Of a stretch of 52,561 nt of DNA, positions 16,873 to 24,720 are shown one piece after another. This stretch comes from an uncultured Collinsella sp. (GTDB lineage: Bacteria > Actinomycetota > Coriobacteriia > Coriobacteriales > Coriobacteriaceae). Each line of letters begins with the position of its first letter. Position 1 is the first letter of the stretch. The notes below the pieces were generated by a model. That model ran no database searches and was not told the origin of the DNA. It worked only from the letters and a program-made list of their open reading frames with translations. Made by a program: the position numbers and the translations under genes. The DNA lies in contig UQSB01000008.1 in assembly GCA_900543505.1 (NCBI GenBank), forward strand, positions 1 to 52,561. The letters are read 5' to 3'.

Positions 16873-17715
16873 ATGGCAGTTGTAACTTCGACTGAGCTGA
16901 TCCAGATTGCACGCAAGAACGGATGGCTCCTTCCCGCATATAACACGACCAATATGGAGATGACCCTGGGTATCTTGGACGGATTGCAGAAGGCCGGCAT
17001 GCCGGGCATCCTCCAGATCGCCCCTACCAACGTTAAGCTTTCCGATTACGGCATGATCGCCTCTATCGTTAAACGCGCGGCGGAGGACTATATCGTTCCC
17101 ACGTGTCTGCATCTTGACCACGGCAAGACGCTCGAGGATGTTCGACAGGCGGTTCAGGCCGGCTTTACCTCCGTTATGATCGACGGTGCCGCGTTGCCCT
17201 TTGAGGAGAACATTCGCTTCTCGCGCCAGGCAGTTGACTACTGCCATTGCTACGGCGTGCCCGTTGAGGCTGAGCTCGGTGCCATCAAGGGCAAAGAAGA
17301 CGATCATGTTTCCGAGGCGGATCTTAAGACCGACCCCGATCAGGTTTGCGAGTTTGTGGAGCGCACGGGCTGCGACCTGTTGGCCGTGTCTATCGGCAAC
17401 GTTCACGGCCTTGAGGATACGCCGCGCATCGATTTGCCGCTGCTTGAGAAGCTTGCCGAGGTGTCTCCGTGTCCCCTCGTTCTTCATGGTGGCTCGGGCA
17501 TTCCCTATGAGACCATCCACGCTATGCAGCCACACAAGATGTCCAAGATCAACATCGCAAGCGACCTGCGCAAGGCCTACATCACGACGGTTGGCAAGGC
17601 GTACGAGGCAAACAACAACGAGCATAATCTCGCCAAGGTACTGATTGATACACGTAAGGCAGTTGCGGACGTTGCTTACAAGACGACGCACGCCATCAAC
17701 GGCATCGCTGAGTAG
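16873..17715 (+). CDS. Class II ketose-bisphosphate aldolase, GatY/KbaY-like
   Basis: 280 residues, zinc-dependent class II aldolase. Zinc ligands His83, His178 (NVHG) and His205 (LHGGSG) are present with the catalytic Asp82 in HLDHGK. The stretch LPFEENIRFSRQAVDYCH and the EDD insertion (residues 142-144) match tagatose-bisphosphate aldolases (GatY, KbaY) better than fructose-bisphosphate aldolases. The expected reaction is cleavage of a ketose 1,6-bisphosphate (or ketose 1-phosphate) into DHAP and an aldehyde. In E. coli GatY needs the GatZ protein for stability; a GatZ homologue is encoded at 27764-29038 but not here. GGAGG precedes the ATG. First gene of the island. Confidence 0.9.
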   Translation: MAVVTSTELIQIARKNGWLLPAYNTTNMEMTLGILDGLQKAGMPGILQIAPTNVKLSDYGMIASIVKRAAEDYIVPTCLHLDHGKTLEDVRQAVQAGFTSVMIDGAALPFEENIRFSRQAVDYCHCYGVPVEAELGAIKGKEDDHVSEADLKTDPDQVCEFVERTGCDLLAVSIGNVHGLEDTPRIDLPLLEKLAEVSPCPLVLHGGSGIPYETIHAMQPHKMSKINIASDLRKAYITTVGKAYEANNNEHNLAKVLIDTRKAVADVAYKTTHAINGIAE

Positions 17716-17730
17716 CGCGGAATTACGAAC

Positions 17731-19221
17731 ATGGATGAGGCGATAATGGGTGCGCTCTACCTTGGTGTCGATGTGGGCACGTCATCGGTGAAGCTCACGT
17801 GCATTGATGAAGGCGGAAAAGTTGTCGCGACTGCGAGCGAGGCTTACGAGTGCTCTGAGCCTCATCCCGGTTGGCGGGAGATCAATCCCGAGACATGGTG
17901 GATCGCCATTTGCTCTGCATGCTCCCTGCTTGGAGAGAAAGTTGACCTGTCTCTAATAAAAGGCGTTGGTGCTACCGGGCAGATGCACACGACGGTCTTG
18001 ATCGATGCCGATGGGGTGCCAACGTGTCCCGCCATAATGTGGAACGACCAGCGCACGATTGACGCTGTCTTTACCGAGAAGCAGTGGGCTCTGTCTGCGG
18101 GCTATCCTAGGGTCGCCAGCTTTCTTTCGACTGGGGTTCCGGCGATTAACCTTGCATGGATAGCTAAGAATAATCCTGAGGGCCTTTCAAAGAGCGAAGT
18201 GTTTCTTTCGGTTTCAGATTGGATTGCTCTCAAGTTTGGCGGGCGTGCTGGTACGGACTATTGCGGGGCTTCGACAACAGGGCTCTACGATAACGAGAGG
18301 CAAGCTTGGATCGGTGAGGTCTGCGAGCATTTTGGAATCCCCGAGTCGTTGCTTCCCGTTGTCGAGCCTTCTGATGCCGTAATTGGGGCCGTGGTTGAGA
18401 GAGCTTCAAGCGAGACGGGAATTCCCGCAGGTGCCATGATCGTGAGGGGAACGGGCGACAATCCCGCGGCAGCGATCTGCACGGGATGCCTTTTGGAGGG
18501 CGTCCCCACCATCTCACTTGGAACAAGCGGCGTGCTGATGTATTCATCTGAGGGAGTTGACCTTCCGGCTGTTGGCAAGCCCGTGTTGTTCAAGTGGGGA
18601 AATACCCTTAAGACCCAAATTCAGCTGAGTATCAGATCGTGCGGCGGTGCCAAGGAATGGTGGTACGGGCAGATTCTAAGCAGTGAGTCCTACGATTTGG
18701 AGGACAAGGCCGTCGAGGACCCCTTCTACGACATGAGGGATCTCATGTTCTACCCCCATCTATCGGGAGAAAAAGTCCTGCACGGTTGCCCGTCGGTACG
18801 CGGTGCCTTTCTGGGGCTTGATCTTGACACGACTCGTTCCGAGCTCGAAAGGGCTCTGATGGAGGGCACGGCGTATGCCTTAAGGGAGCTCAAGGAGTCC
18901 GTGGACCATTCGGAAGAGTGGCGCAGCATCAGGCTCGTTGGAGGAGGGGCCAAGAACGATTTTTGGGCGCAAACGCTCTCCAACGTGTTGGGGGTCGATA
19001 TGGTGCGGATGGAATCCTCCGGTGCCGGTCAGGGCGCGGCGCTGCTGGCTCTCTCGGCTTCTTGCGGCCAAGACTTGACGGCGGTTGCCGCAGGGGTCTG
19101 CAGAAAACTCGATTCCATTGAAAAAAACGACAGGGCCCATGAGCTCTACGACGCGCGTTTTAGCAGGTATATGCGTATATTCGAGGCACTCCAAATTATC
19201 TATGAGCTAAATAGCGCGTAG
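17731..19221 (+). CDS. FGGY-family carbohydrate kinase (xylulokinase-like)
   Basis: 496 residues. The ATP-binding actin-like fold is shown by LGVDVGTSSVKL at the N terminus, and the family signatures GATGQMHTTVLID, IMWNDQRT, the catalytic GTGDNPAAAI and the C-terminal LVGGGAKNDFWAQ with GAGQGAALLA are all there. It resembles xylulokinase, but the substrate cannot be assigned; FGGY kinases act on sugars or polyols, seldom on sugar phosphates. ATG 17731 gives the longest protein; ATG 17746 has a better-placed GAGG and may be the real start. It follows the aldolase by 15 bases and belongs to the same operon. Confidence 0.9.
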   Translation: MDEAIMGALYLGVDVGTSSVKLTCIDEGGKVVATASEAYECSEPHPGWREINPETWWIAICSACSLLGEKVDLSLIKGVGATGQMHTTVLIDADGVPTCPAIMWNDQRTIDAVFTEKQWALSAGYPRVASFLSTGVPAINLAWIAKNNPEGLSKSEVFLSVSDWIALKFGGRAGTDYCGASTTGLYDNERQAWIGEVCEHFGIPESLLPVVEPSDAVIGAVVERASSETGIPAGAMIVRGTGDNPAAAICTGCLLEGVPTISLGTSGVLMYSSEGVDLPAVGKPVLFKWGNTLKTQIQLSIRSCGGAKEWWYGQILSSESYDLEDKAVEDPFYDMRDLMFYPHLSGEKVLHGCPSVRGAFLGLDLDTTRSELERALMEGTAYALRELKESVDHSEEWRSIRLVGGGAKNDFWAQTLSNVLGVDMVRMESSGAGQGAALLALSASCGQDLTAVAAGVCRKLDSIEKNDRAHELYDARFSRYMRIFEALQIIYELNSA

Positions 19222-19297
19222 CCGTTTGTCTTGTAAAATCTACCGTTCACCGAAAGGAATGCGAGAAGGCAACTCGAAGAGCGGTCCCTTTGTAAGA

Positions 19298-19318
19298 TAT
19301 AGACAACCGTAGACAACC
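19298..19318 (+). promoter_or_regulatory. Direct half-site repeats before the PTS genes
   Basis: TAGACAACC occurs at 19300-19308 and 19310-19318, with TATAGAC at 19298-19304. These are half-sites of the TATAGAC palindrome found upstream, in direct orientation and 10 bp apart. The 183-bp gap 19222-19404 is otherwise empty and may hold an internal promoter. Confidence 0.35.
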
Positions 19319-19404
19319 ATGAGCGTATATGGCCGATTGAAAAGGAGGAGGGGGCGCTCAGGTAGAACGATAGAAGCAACGAACATTAACTAAGGAGAAT
19401 GAAA

Positions 19405-19950
19405 ATGGGAGCAGTAAACGATTTCCTTATCTTCCTTGCGGAGGGCTTTACCGGCCTGTTTAATGCGGCTGGTGATCAGTTTGCCTCGTTTATTACGGGC
19501 ATGATCCCCATGCTGATCTGCCTGATCCTTACGATCAAGGCAGTCATCCAGCTGATCGGCGAGGAGCGTGTCTATGGGTTCATGAAGAAGTGCACCAAGT
19601 ATGCAGTTCTCCGCTATACCCTCATCCCGTTCCTTTGCACTTTCTTCCTCTGCAATCCGATGGCATACACCTTTGGTGTGTTTGTCGAGGAGGACTACAA
19701 GCCCGCATTCTACGATGCGGTCGTGTCCATGATGCACCCCATCGTTGGCCTTTTCCCGCACGCTAACTCTTCCGAGCTCTTTGTTTGGCTTGGTATCTCG
19801 GCCGGCTACGAGGCACTGGGAAAGAACTCCTCCGAGCTTGCTATCCGCTTCCTCATTGTTGGTCTAATCGTCTGCCTGATCAAGGGCATTGTCACCGAGA
19901 AGCTGTACCTCATCATGAAGAAGCGCAACGAAGCTAAGCTTGCCGCCTAG
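19405..19950 (+). CDS. srlA: PTS glucitol/sorbitol-family EIIC component
   Basis: 181 residues, four or so membrane helices (about 28-48, 65-88, 120-145, 150-170). It matches the GutA/SrlA half of the glucitol transporter, with the family segments RYTLIPFLCTFFLCNPMAYTF and PHANSSELFVW-like. It forms the sugar-conducting channel with the EIIBC subunit encoded next. The start at 19405 follows AAGGAG at seven bases; the in-frame ATG at 19399 is too close to that site. Substrate is a hexitol or ketose by family, but not proven. Confidence 0.92.
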   Translation: MGAVNDFLIFLAEGFTGLFNAAGDQFASFITGMIPMLICLILTIKAVIQLIGEERVYGFMKKCTKYAVLRYTLIPFLCTFFLCNPMAYTFGVFVEEDYKPAFYDAVVSMMHPIVGLFPHANSSELFVWLGISAGYEALGKNSSELAIRFLIVGLIVCLIKGIVTEKLYLIMKKRNEAKLAA

Positions 19951-19979
19951 TAGTTCAGCGCAAAAGGAGAGTCTAAATC

Positions 19980-20999
19980 ATGAGTGAATTCAAAAGCGTA
20001 AAGGCGTCCCACGGCGGCAACGGTTGGGGCGGTCCCCTCATCATTACCCCCACGGCCGAGAAGCCTTATGTTCTGAGCGTGACCCTGGGTGGCATCAGCC
20101 CGGTCGCCCTTCGCATTGCGGAGCTTACCGGCGCCGAGGCGCACGACCAGTTTAAGGACCCGATCGAGACCGATCAGGCATGCGCCGTTGTCATCGACTG
20201 CGCCGGCGTGGCTCGCTGCGGCACCTATCCCAAGATGGGCCTTAAGACGCTGAACATCAAGCCCGGTTCTCCGTCTGGTCCTCTGGCCCAGTTCATCACC
20301 GAGGATCTCTTTGCATCTGACGTCAATCCCGATTGCATCGTCCTTGCCGATGCGGCCGATGTTCCCGCTGAGCCGGTAAAGACCGAGAAGGCACACGAGG
20401 AGACGACGAAGGAAAACGTCCACGCCAAGATCGCCGAGGGACGTGCCGAGCTCGCATCCAAGGAGTCTAACGGCTTCATGGACGTTGTCTCCAAGATCGG
20501 CACCGGTGTCGGCCGCGTTATCAGCATCATCTACCAGGCAGCGCGCGATACCGTGAACGATGTTATCCGCAACATCATCCCCTTCATGGCGTTCGTCTCG
20601 GTTCTGATCGGCATCATCAACTACACCGGCTTCGCAAACGTTCTCGCTGGCGTCCTTACGCCTCTCGCGGGCTCGCTGCCCGGCATGCTGGCGATCGGCA
20701 TGTTCTGCTCGATTCCGTTCCTCTCGCCGTTGATCTGCCCGGGTGCAATCATCGCCTCCGTGCTTTCCGTCCTCGTTGGCAACCAGATCGCCAACGGCAC
20801 GATTCCTGCCAACTTTGCCCTTCCCGGCTTCTTTGCTGTCAATTGCCAGGTTGGTTCCGATTTTGCCCCCGTTGGCATGACCCTCATGGAGGCAAAGCCC
20901 GAGACGATCGAGATCGGTTACCCTGCGTTCCTGTTTGGTAAGCTGATCACTACCCCGATCCAGATTGTTCTTGCCTACGTACTGTCCTTCGGCCTGTAA
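19980..20999 (+). CDS. srlE: PTS glucitol/sorbitol-family EIIBC component
   Basis: 339 residues. The EIIB domain (1-125) holds the phosphorylated cysteine in RCGTYPK (Cys80). An acidic, charged linker (about 125-160) leads to the membrane domain with helices near 195-220, 225-250 and 310-335. The protein accepts phosphate from EIIA (gene at 21433) and passes it to the incoming sugar. The ATG follows AAAGGAGAG. Complete in length compared with SrlE. Confidence 0.92.
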   Translation: MSEFKSVKASHGGNGWGGPLIITPTAEKPYVLSVTLGGISPVALRIAELTGAEAHDQFKDPIETDQACAVVIDCAGVARCGTYPKMGLKTLNIKPGSPSGPLAQFITEDLFASDVNPDCIVLADAADVPAEPVKTEKAHEETTKENVHAKIAEGRAELASKESNGFMDVVSKIGTGVGRVISIIYQAARDTVNDVIRNIIPFMAFVSVLIGIINYTGFANVLAGVLTPLAGSLPGMLAIGMFCSIPFLSPLICPGAIIASVLSVLVGNQIANGTIPANFALPGFFAVNCQVGSDFAPVGMTLMEAKPETIEIGYPAFLFGKLITTPIQIVLAYVLSFGL

Positions 21000-21029
21000 A
21001 CTGAATGCTTTGAGAGGGAAAGGCCTGCT

Positions 21030-21413
21030 ATGCTCAACGCGCTCATTACAATAGCCTTCTTTATCCTTGTGTGGCTTGCTGGGACATTTACCCAGTATCG
21101 CTATTGGAGGAAGGTTCGCATCCTTATCCATGAGCACGCTCGTGATCATGAGGGATACTTGGGCACGGGTATGTGCAAGGTTAGCTTTAGCCGAAAAGCG
21201 TTTGTGATGATTCTGACGGATCATGACGGCGTGATTACCGGTTGCTATGAGCTCAAGGGCCTCTCCCTCAAACCGGAGTTTTCGGAGATGGGCGAGATGC
21301 TGGGGCTGAATATCGAGACGGCTCTGGACCATTTGGCCAACGAAAGCTATCACGATGCTTTTGCCCAGGCTATTCGTGTTATTGACAGGTCGATGACTGC
21401 GTCTGCAGCGTAA
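21030..21413 (+). CDS. gutM: GutM-family glucitol operon activator
   Basis: 127 residues. A single N-terminal membrane helix (about 3-20) is followed by a basic segment and a small soluble domain with KVSFSRKAFVMILTDHDGVI. It matches GutM/SrlM, named as an activator of the E. coli glucitol operon, although its membrane segment suggests a role near the transporter. It lies between the EIIBC and EIIA genes, an order kept in many Gram-positive gut operons. Confidence 0.8.
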   Translation: MLNALITIAFFILVWLAGTFTQYRYWRKVRILIHEHARDHEGYLGTGMCKVSFSRKAFVMILTDHDGVITGCYELKGLSLKPEFSEMGEMLGLNIETALDHLANESYHDAFAQAIRVIDRSMTASAA

Positions 21414-21432
21414 CTAAGATAGGAGAAATCAA

Positions 21433-21786
21433 ATGTACAAGGTTACGGTCACTGAGATTGGCTCGTTTGTTGAGGAACTTCTCAACGAGAAGATGGTGGT
21501 CTTGTTTGGCCCGACTGCTCCTGCGGAGTTGCGTGACATTTGCGTCGTTCACGATGGGGTCCCCACGGAGAATAACGTGCTCGTCGAGGGCGGCACTATC
21601 TCTATCGGCGACCAGGTCTACACGATTAAGGAGTTTGGTGAGGCCGCAAATGAGAACATGGGAGGACTCGGTCATCTGACCATTGCGTTCGATGGTGAGC
21701 GAGAGCTGCTTCCAGGAACTGTTCTCGTGGCGCCCAGCACGCTTCCCAAACTGGAGGCCGGCATTGAGATCAGCTTTAATAGCTAA
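21433..21786 (+). CDS. srlB: PTS glucitol/sorbitol-family EIIA component
   Basis: 117 residues, cytoplasmic. The phosphorylated histidine is most likely His40 in CVVHDG, the position of the active histidine in SrlB, followed by the conserved GLGHLTIAFDG. It takes phosphate from HPr and gives it to the EIIB domain at 19980-20999. AGGAG lies before the ATG; the gene follows gutM by 19 bases. Confidence 0.9.
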   Translation: MYKVTVTEIGSFVEELLNEKMVVLFGPTAPAELRDICVVHDGVPTENNVLVEGGTISIGDQVYTIKEFGEAANENMGGLGHLTIAFDGERELLPGTVLVAPSTLPKLEAGIEISFNS

Positions 21787-21834
21787 CTCGCTCGGTTTGG
21801 CAGGCCATGTATTAGTCGGAAAGGACGTGTTCCC

Positions 21835-22509
21835 TTGAAACGTTCCGATTTAAAACTGCCACTTTTTACAGTCAGTCCTAAGACCTATCTGCTTGGCGAC
21901 GATTCGATCGCAGCGGCCCACCTTACGGATGAGATTGCAAAAGGGCGAAATCATTCGATTTTCTGGACCGCCCCCGTTCCTGAGCTCTGCGCGGTTGCAA
22001 AGGATCTGAAATTTGCAATTCCAACGGCGCAGCACGCCGATCTCATCGGCGATGGAAAGGGAATGGGACTGACGCCTCTTGAGTCGCTTAAGAGCGCGGG
22101 AGTTCGAGCTGTCTTTCTTAATCACACGGCACACCCCCTGGCCGTTGACAAGCTGGCGGCAACGATTGATCGCGCTCGTGAGCTTGAGATTCTAACCATT
22201 GTTGCGGCCGATAGTGTCACCGAATCCAAGGCGGTTGCAGCAATGAACCCGGATGTGATTCTTTGCGAGCCGAGCAGCCTGGTGGGTACGGGTCATACAA
22301 GCGGTGATGATTACATCGCAGAGACCATTGCCGCCGTTCGGTCCATTAATCCCGACATCGTTATCATGGAGGGAGCGGGAATCAGGTGTGGAGACGATGT
22401 TCGTCGCCTGATCGGGCTTGGCGCGCAGGGTACCGGCATTTCGAGCGCCCTGGCGATTACGGATGACAGGACGGCGTTGCTTACAGAGCTGTTTGACGCG
22501 CTGGACTAA
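21835..22509 (+). CDS. Triose-phosphate isomerase-family protein (short, archaeal-like)
   Basis: 224 residues, shorter than the usual 250. Lys16 (SPKTY), the histidine loop LNHTAHP and the glutamate-containing CEPSSLVGTG match the short archaeal-type TIM layout, with the phosphate-binding end GAGIRCGDDV and GAQGTGISSA. It would interconvert DHAP and glyceraldehyde 3-phosphate made by the aldolase of this operon. Such island-borne copies may also act on other triose or tetrose phosphates. The start is TTG at 21835 with AAAGGA nine bases upstream; no ATG fits the N terminus. Last gene of the operon. Confidence 0.85.
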   Translation: MKRSDLKLPLFTVSPKTYLLGDDSIAAAHLTDEIAKGRNHSIFWTAPVPELCAVAKDLKFAIPTAQHADLIGDGKGMGLTPLESLKSAGVRAVFLNHTAHPLAVDKLAATIDRARELEILTIVAADSVTESKAVAAMNPDVILCEPSSLVGTGHTSGDDYIAETIAAVRSINPDIVIMEGAGIRCGDDVRRLIGLGAQGTGISSALAITDDRTALLTELFDALD

Positions 22510-22520
22510 ATCCGCTTACT

Positions 22521-22556
22521 AAGAAGGCGAACCCACGGGTTCGCCTTCTTGCGTTT
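22521..22556. terminator. Bidirectional terminator between TIM and GntR genes
   Basis: AAGAAGGCGAACCC and GGGTTCGCCTTCTT form a 14-bp perfect inverted repeat with almost no loop, followed by GCGTTTT. It separates convergent transcription units. Confidence 0.85.
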
Positions 22557-22596
22557 TGGAATCTTGTTGGGAGCAACGCTGTCACGCCCAAGAGGT

Positions 22597-23355
22597 TTAA
22601 TGGCGGCGCTGAAAAACGGTGCCAAGTTGAAATCTGCTGGATTTAAGCCACACGCGCGCATATTCAATTGCGGAGTCATTGTCCAGGTAGACTGTTTGAA
22701 GCTGCTGAAGAAGTGGGGATTGCGTAGAGAGACCGAGCGCATTCGCGCGTTGGGTGTCTGCGAGCTTTGCCACAAAGGAGGTCTTCGAGTATTCGATCTG
22801 GTGGCCAGAGAGCCGCTCGATAATCGCAAAAAGGCCCTCGTTGACAAAGTCGGCCGTCTCTATGCCTGGGACAAGCGCCATGTTGATGTTGTTCTCGATA
22901 AACATGACGGGCTCGCCCTCAACGCTGCGTACGCGCTCAAGATGGAGATAATTGGAGCCTTCGGCAATGCCGAGGTGCTTGGAGATGTCTTCATCGCATT
23001 TGCAAACTTTGCAATCGAGAATGCTGGTTTCGAAAGAAAGGCCCTGCTCGCTTAAAGACTCGGAGAAAGAGATAAGGCCTTCAGTAAGGGGGAAAGAGAT
23101 GTCTTTGGACTTAACGTAAGTTCCCTTTCCCTGAATTTGCTCAAGTAGACCCTCATCAACAAGCTTTGAAATGGCCTTTTTGATGCTGCCGCGGCTAACG
23201 CCGAGCGTGCTCATAAGGTCGACCTCCGACGGGATTTTGGATGCCTCTTCCCAAGCTCCCGAGGCGATGTTCTCGCGCAGATATTCGACCACTTGCATAT
23301 AGATGGGGGTGGCACAGTCCTTTTTAATAAATGAGTCGTTGACGCGATTGGTCAC
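22597..23355 (-). CDS. GntR-family (HutC/UTRA) regulator, likely of the PTS island
   Basis: 252 residues. The winged helix-turn-helix (about 15-80) has the typical IPSEVDLMSTLGVSRGSIKKAI pattern, and residues 95-245 form a UTRA effector domain (HLERVRSVEGEPVMFIENN). HutC-type regulators bind palindromes near GTCTAGAC-like cores and release them on binding a sugar phosphate. The TAGACGTCTA sites at 16007 and 16805 are plausible targets. No such site lies before its own start, so it may not control itself. It is transcribed towards the island's end. Confidence 0.88.
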   Translation of the reverse strand: MTNRVNDSFIKKDCATPIYMQVVEYLRENIASGAWEEASKIPSEVDLMSTLGVSRGSIKKAISKLVDEGLLEQIQGKGTYVKSKDISFPLTEGLISFSESLSEQGLSFETSILDCKVCKCDEDISKHLGIAEGSNYLHLERVRSVEGEPVMFIENNINMALVPGIETADFVNEGLFAIIERLSGHQIEYSKTSFVAKLADTQRANALGLSTQSPLLQQLQTVYLDNDSAIEYARVWLKSSRFQLGTVFQRRH

Positions 23356-23574
23356 AGTATCTCCTGATTACTTTGAAGCAAAATTGCCTTTATTTTACGT
23401 TGTTCTGCAGCGTTAACCTATTGAGATTGTAATTGCAAAGAATAAATTACGTATTTAGTGTGCGGCTTCTGCTGCCTTGGGCGCCTGTTCGAAATCAGCG
23501 ACTTTGGCGCGATGCTGTAGGGGATAGAGGCCGTGCGGAGTCTATTCGGTTCAGGATGCGGCATTGCCGTTATC

Positions 23575-23615
23575 GAAAAAAGCACCAAGGGGCCGTCCCT
23601 CGGTGGTGGTTTTTG
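23575..23615. terminator. Terminator after the secreted nuclease gene (minus strand)
   Basis: CACCAAGGGG and CCCTCGGTG-like arms lie around GCCGT, with AAAAAA on the left and TTTTT on the right, so it could end transcription from either side. The 280 bp between 23356 and 23635 hold nothing else recognisable. Confidence 0.6.
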
Positions 23616-23635
23616 CCTTGGGTTATGGATTGTGG

Positions 23636-24601
23636 TTAGTCCCCGTTGGCTTGGTTTTTGCCGGTGGCGTAGTCGATCTGCACATGCGGTTGCAGGTTAT
23701 AACAGTACACGTGGAAGCACAGCGTCTTGCCGTGATCCTCGACCGATTGGGCCTCAAGGCGCACGCCGCGGCAGAGAAGTTCCTCTTCGTTGTACATGGG
23801 CGTGACGCGGTAGAGCACATGGTTGCCCGTGTCGCGGATGTAGTCGAGGATCTGCTCCTCAAAGGGCAGCATGCCCGTTTCGTTGAGATAACGCGTGCCG
23901 GTCAGGAGATTTTTGCGGTTGGCGTTTTCGCCGCAGAGCGACCAAGCGATAAGGTGGCAGCGGTTATAGAGGCTCTGGCCTGGAATAAAGTCGTAGCGCT
24001 GCTGGTGCCATCCGGCGGGGTGGATACGCGAGATATCGCCGCGCTTGCCCTGACCGAGCGATTCGGGTCCTATGCAGGCGAGTGCTTTGCGGGTACGGCC
24101 CAGGCTGTCGAGTTTAGAGAACTTCTTAAAGCAGCCTTCTTCGGTGGCGCGCTCGTATTCATCGAGCGTGAACGACGGCGTGCCGAGCGAGTGCGTACCA
24201 TCGGCGCGAAGGGCGACGTAGGGGTTACCGGCGTAGTCGGGAATGCTGGTGAGGTATACGCCGCGCGCGCGGTTGAGGTCGGGGTTTTCGACCTCGTCGA
24301 TGGGGGTGGTGGAGCTGTCCTCGGCAACGTTGCCGTTGGTGTCGGTCGTGGCGGATTCGGAGCCATCGCCGGAGTCCTCGGAGCTCGCTGTTCCCGATTC
24401 GAGCCGGGCGACCAAGTCTGTCTCGTCGTCGGTACGGCTGGGGCTCTCGCTTTGCTTCTCGGCCAGAGCCGCTGCCTGCTCATCGCTTTGCGGCGAGAGC
24501 AGCTTGGGCGCTCCGTCGAGCGACCCCGTGAACAGCGCAAACCCCAGCACCACGGCGGTGCCGATGGAAAGTACTTGCTTGTAGACGGACTTGCGCGACA
24601 T
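23636..24601 (-). CDS. Secreted DNA/RNA non-specific endonuclease (EndA-like)
   Basis: 321 residues. An N-terminal hydrophobic segment (about 9-26) after SRKSVYKQ suggests export with a membrane anchor or signal peptide. Residues 35-105 are a Ser/Thr/Asp-rich linker. The nuclease domain has NRCHLIAWSLCGENANRKN (213-231), the beta-beta-alpha-metal active site with general base His216 and the metal-binding Asn in the following helix. Most family members read DRGH; here the first residues are NRCH, as in streptococcal EndA-like relatives. Likely job: breaking down extracellular DNA. Single gene; a conserved GAGCC-AGGAGCC stretch precedes the start. Confidence 0.82.
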   Translation of the reverse strand: MSRKSVYKQVLSIGTAVVLGFALFTGSLDGAPKLLSPQSDEQAAALAEKQSESPSRTDDETDLVARLESGTASSEDSGDGSESATTDTNGNVAEDSSTTPIDEVENPDLNRARGVYLTSIPDYAGNPYVALRADGTHSLGTPSFTLDEYERATEEGCFKKFSKLDSLGRTRKALACIGPESLGQGKRGDISRIHPAGWHQQRYDFIPGQSLYNRCHLIAWSLCGENANRKNLLTGTRYLNETGMLPFEEQILDYIRDTGNHVLYRVTPMYNEEELLCRGVRLEAQSVEDHGKTLCFHVYCYNLQPHVQIDYATGKNQANGD

Positions 24602-24686
24602 TGAGGCTCCTGGATGGACGGTTGGGAATCTACCAGTCTAGCAGGAGCCGGCAGAGGCCGTTCTGTCGAACAAATACTTAAGATTT

Positions 24687-24715
24687 GGGACAAACACTCC
24701 TGATTAATTTGTCCC
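24687..24715. repeat. GGGACAAA/TTTGTCCC hairpin
   Basis: GGGACAAA (24687-24694) pairs with TTTGTCCC (24708-24715). It sits between the LacI stop and the nuclease start and has no clear T-run. It resembles the other GGGACA hairpins of the window. Confidence 0.55.
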
Positions 24716-24720
24716 GCAGT

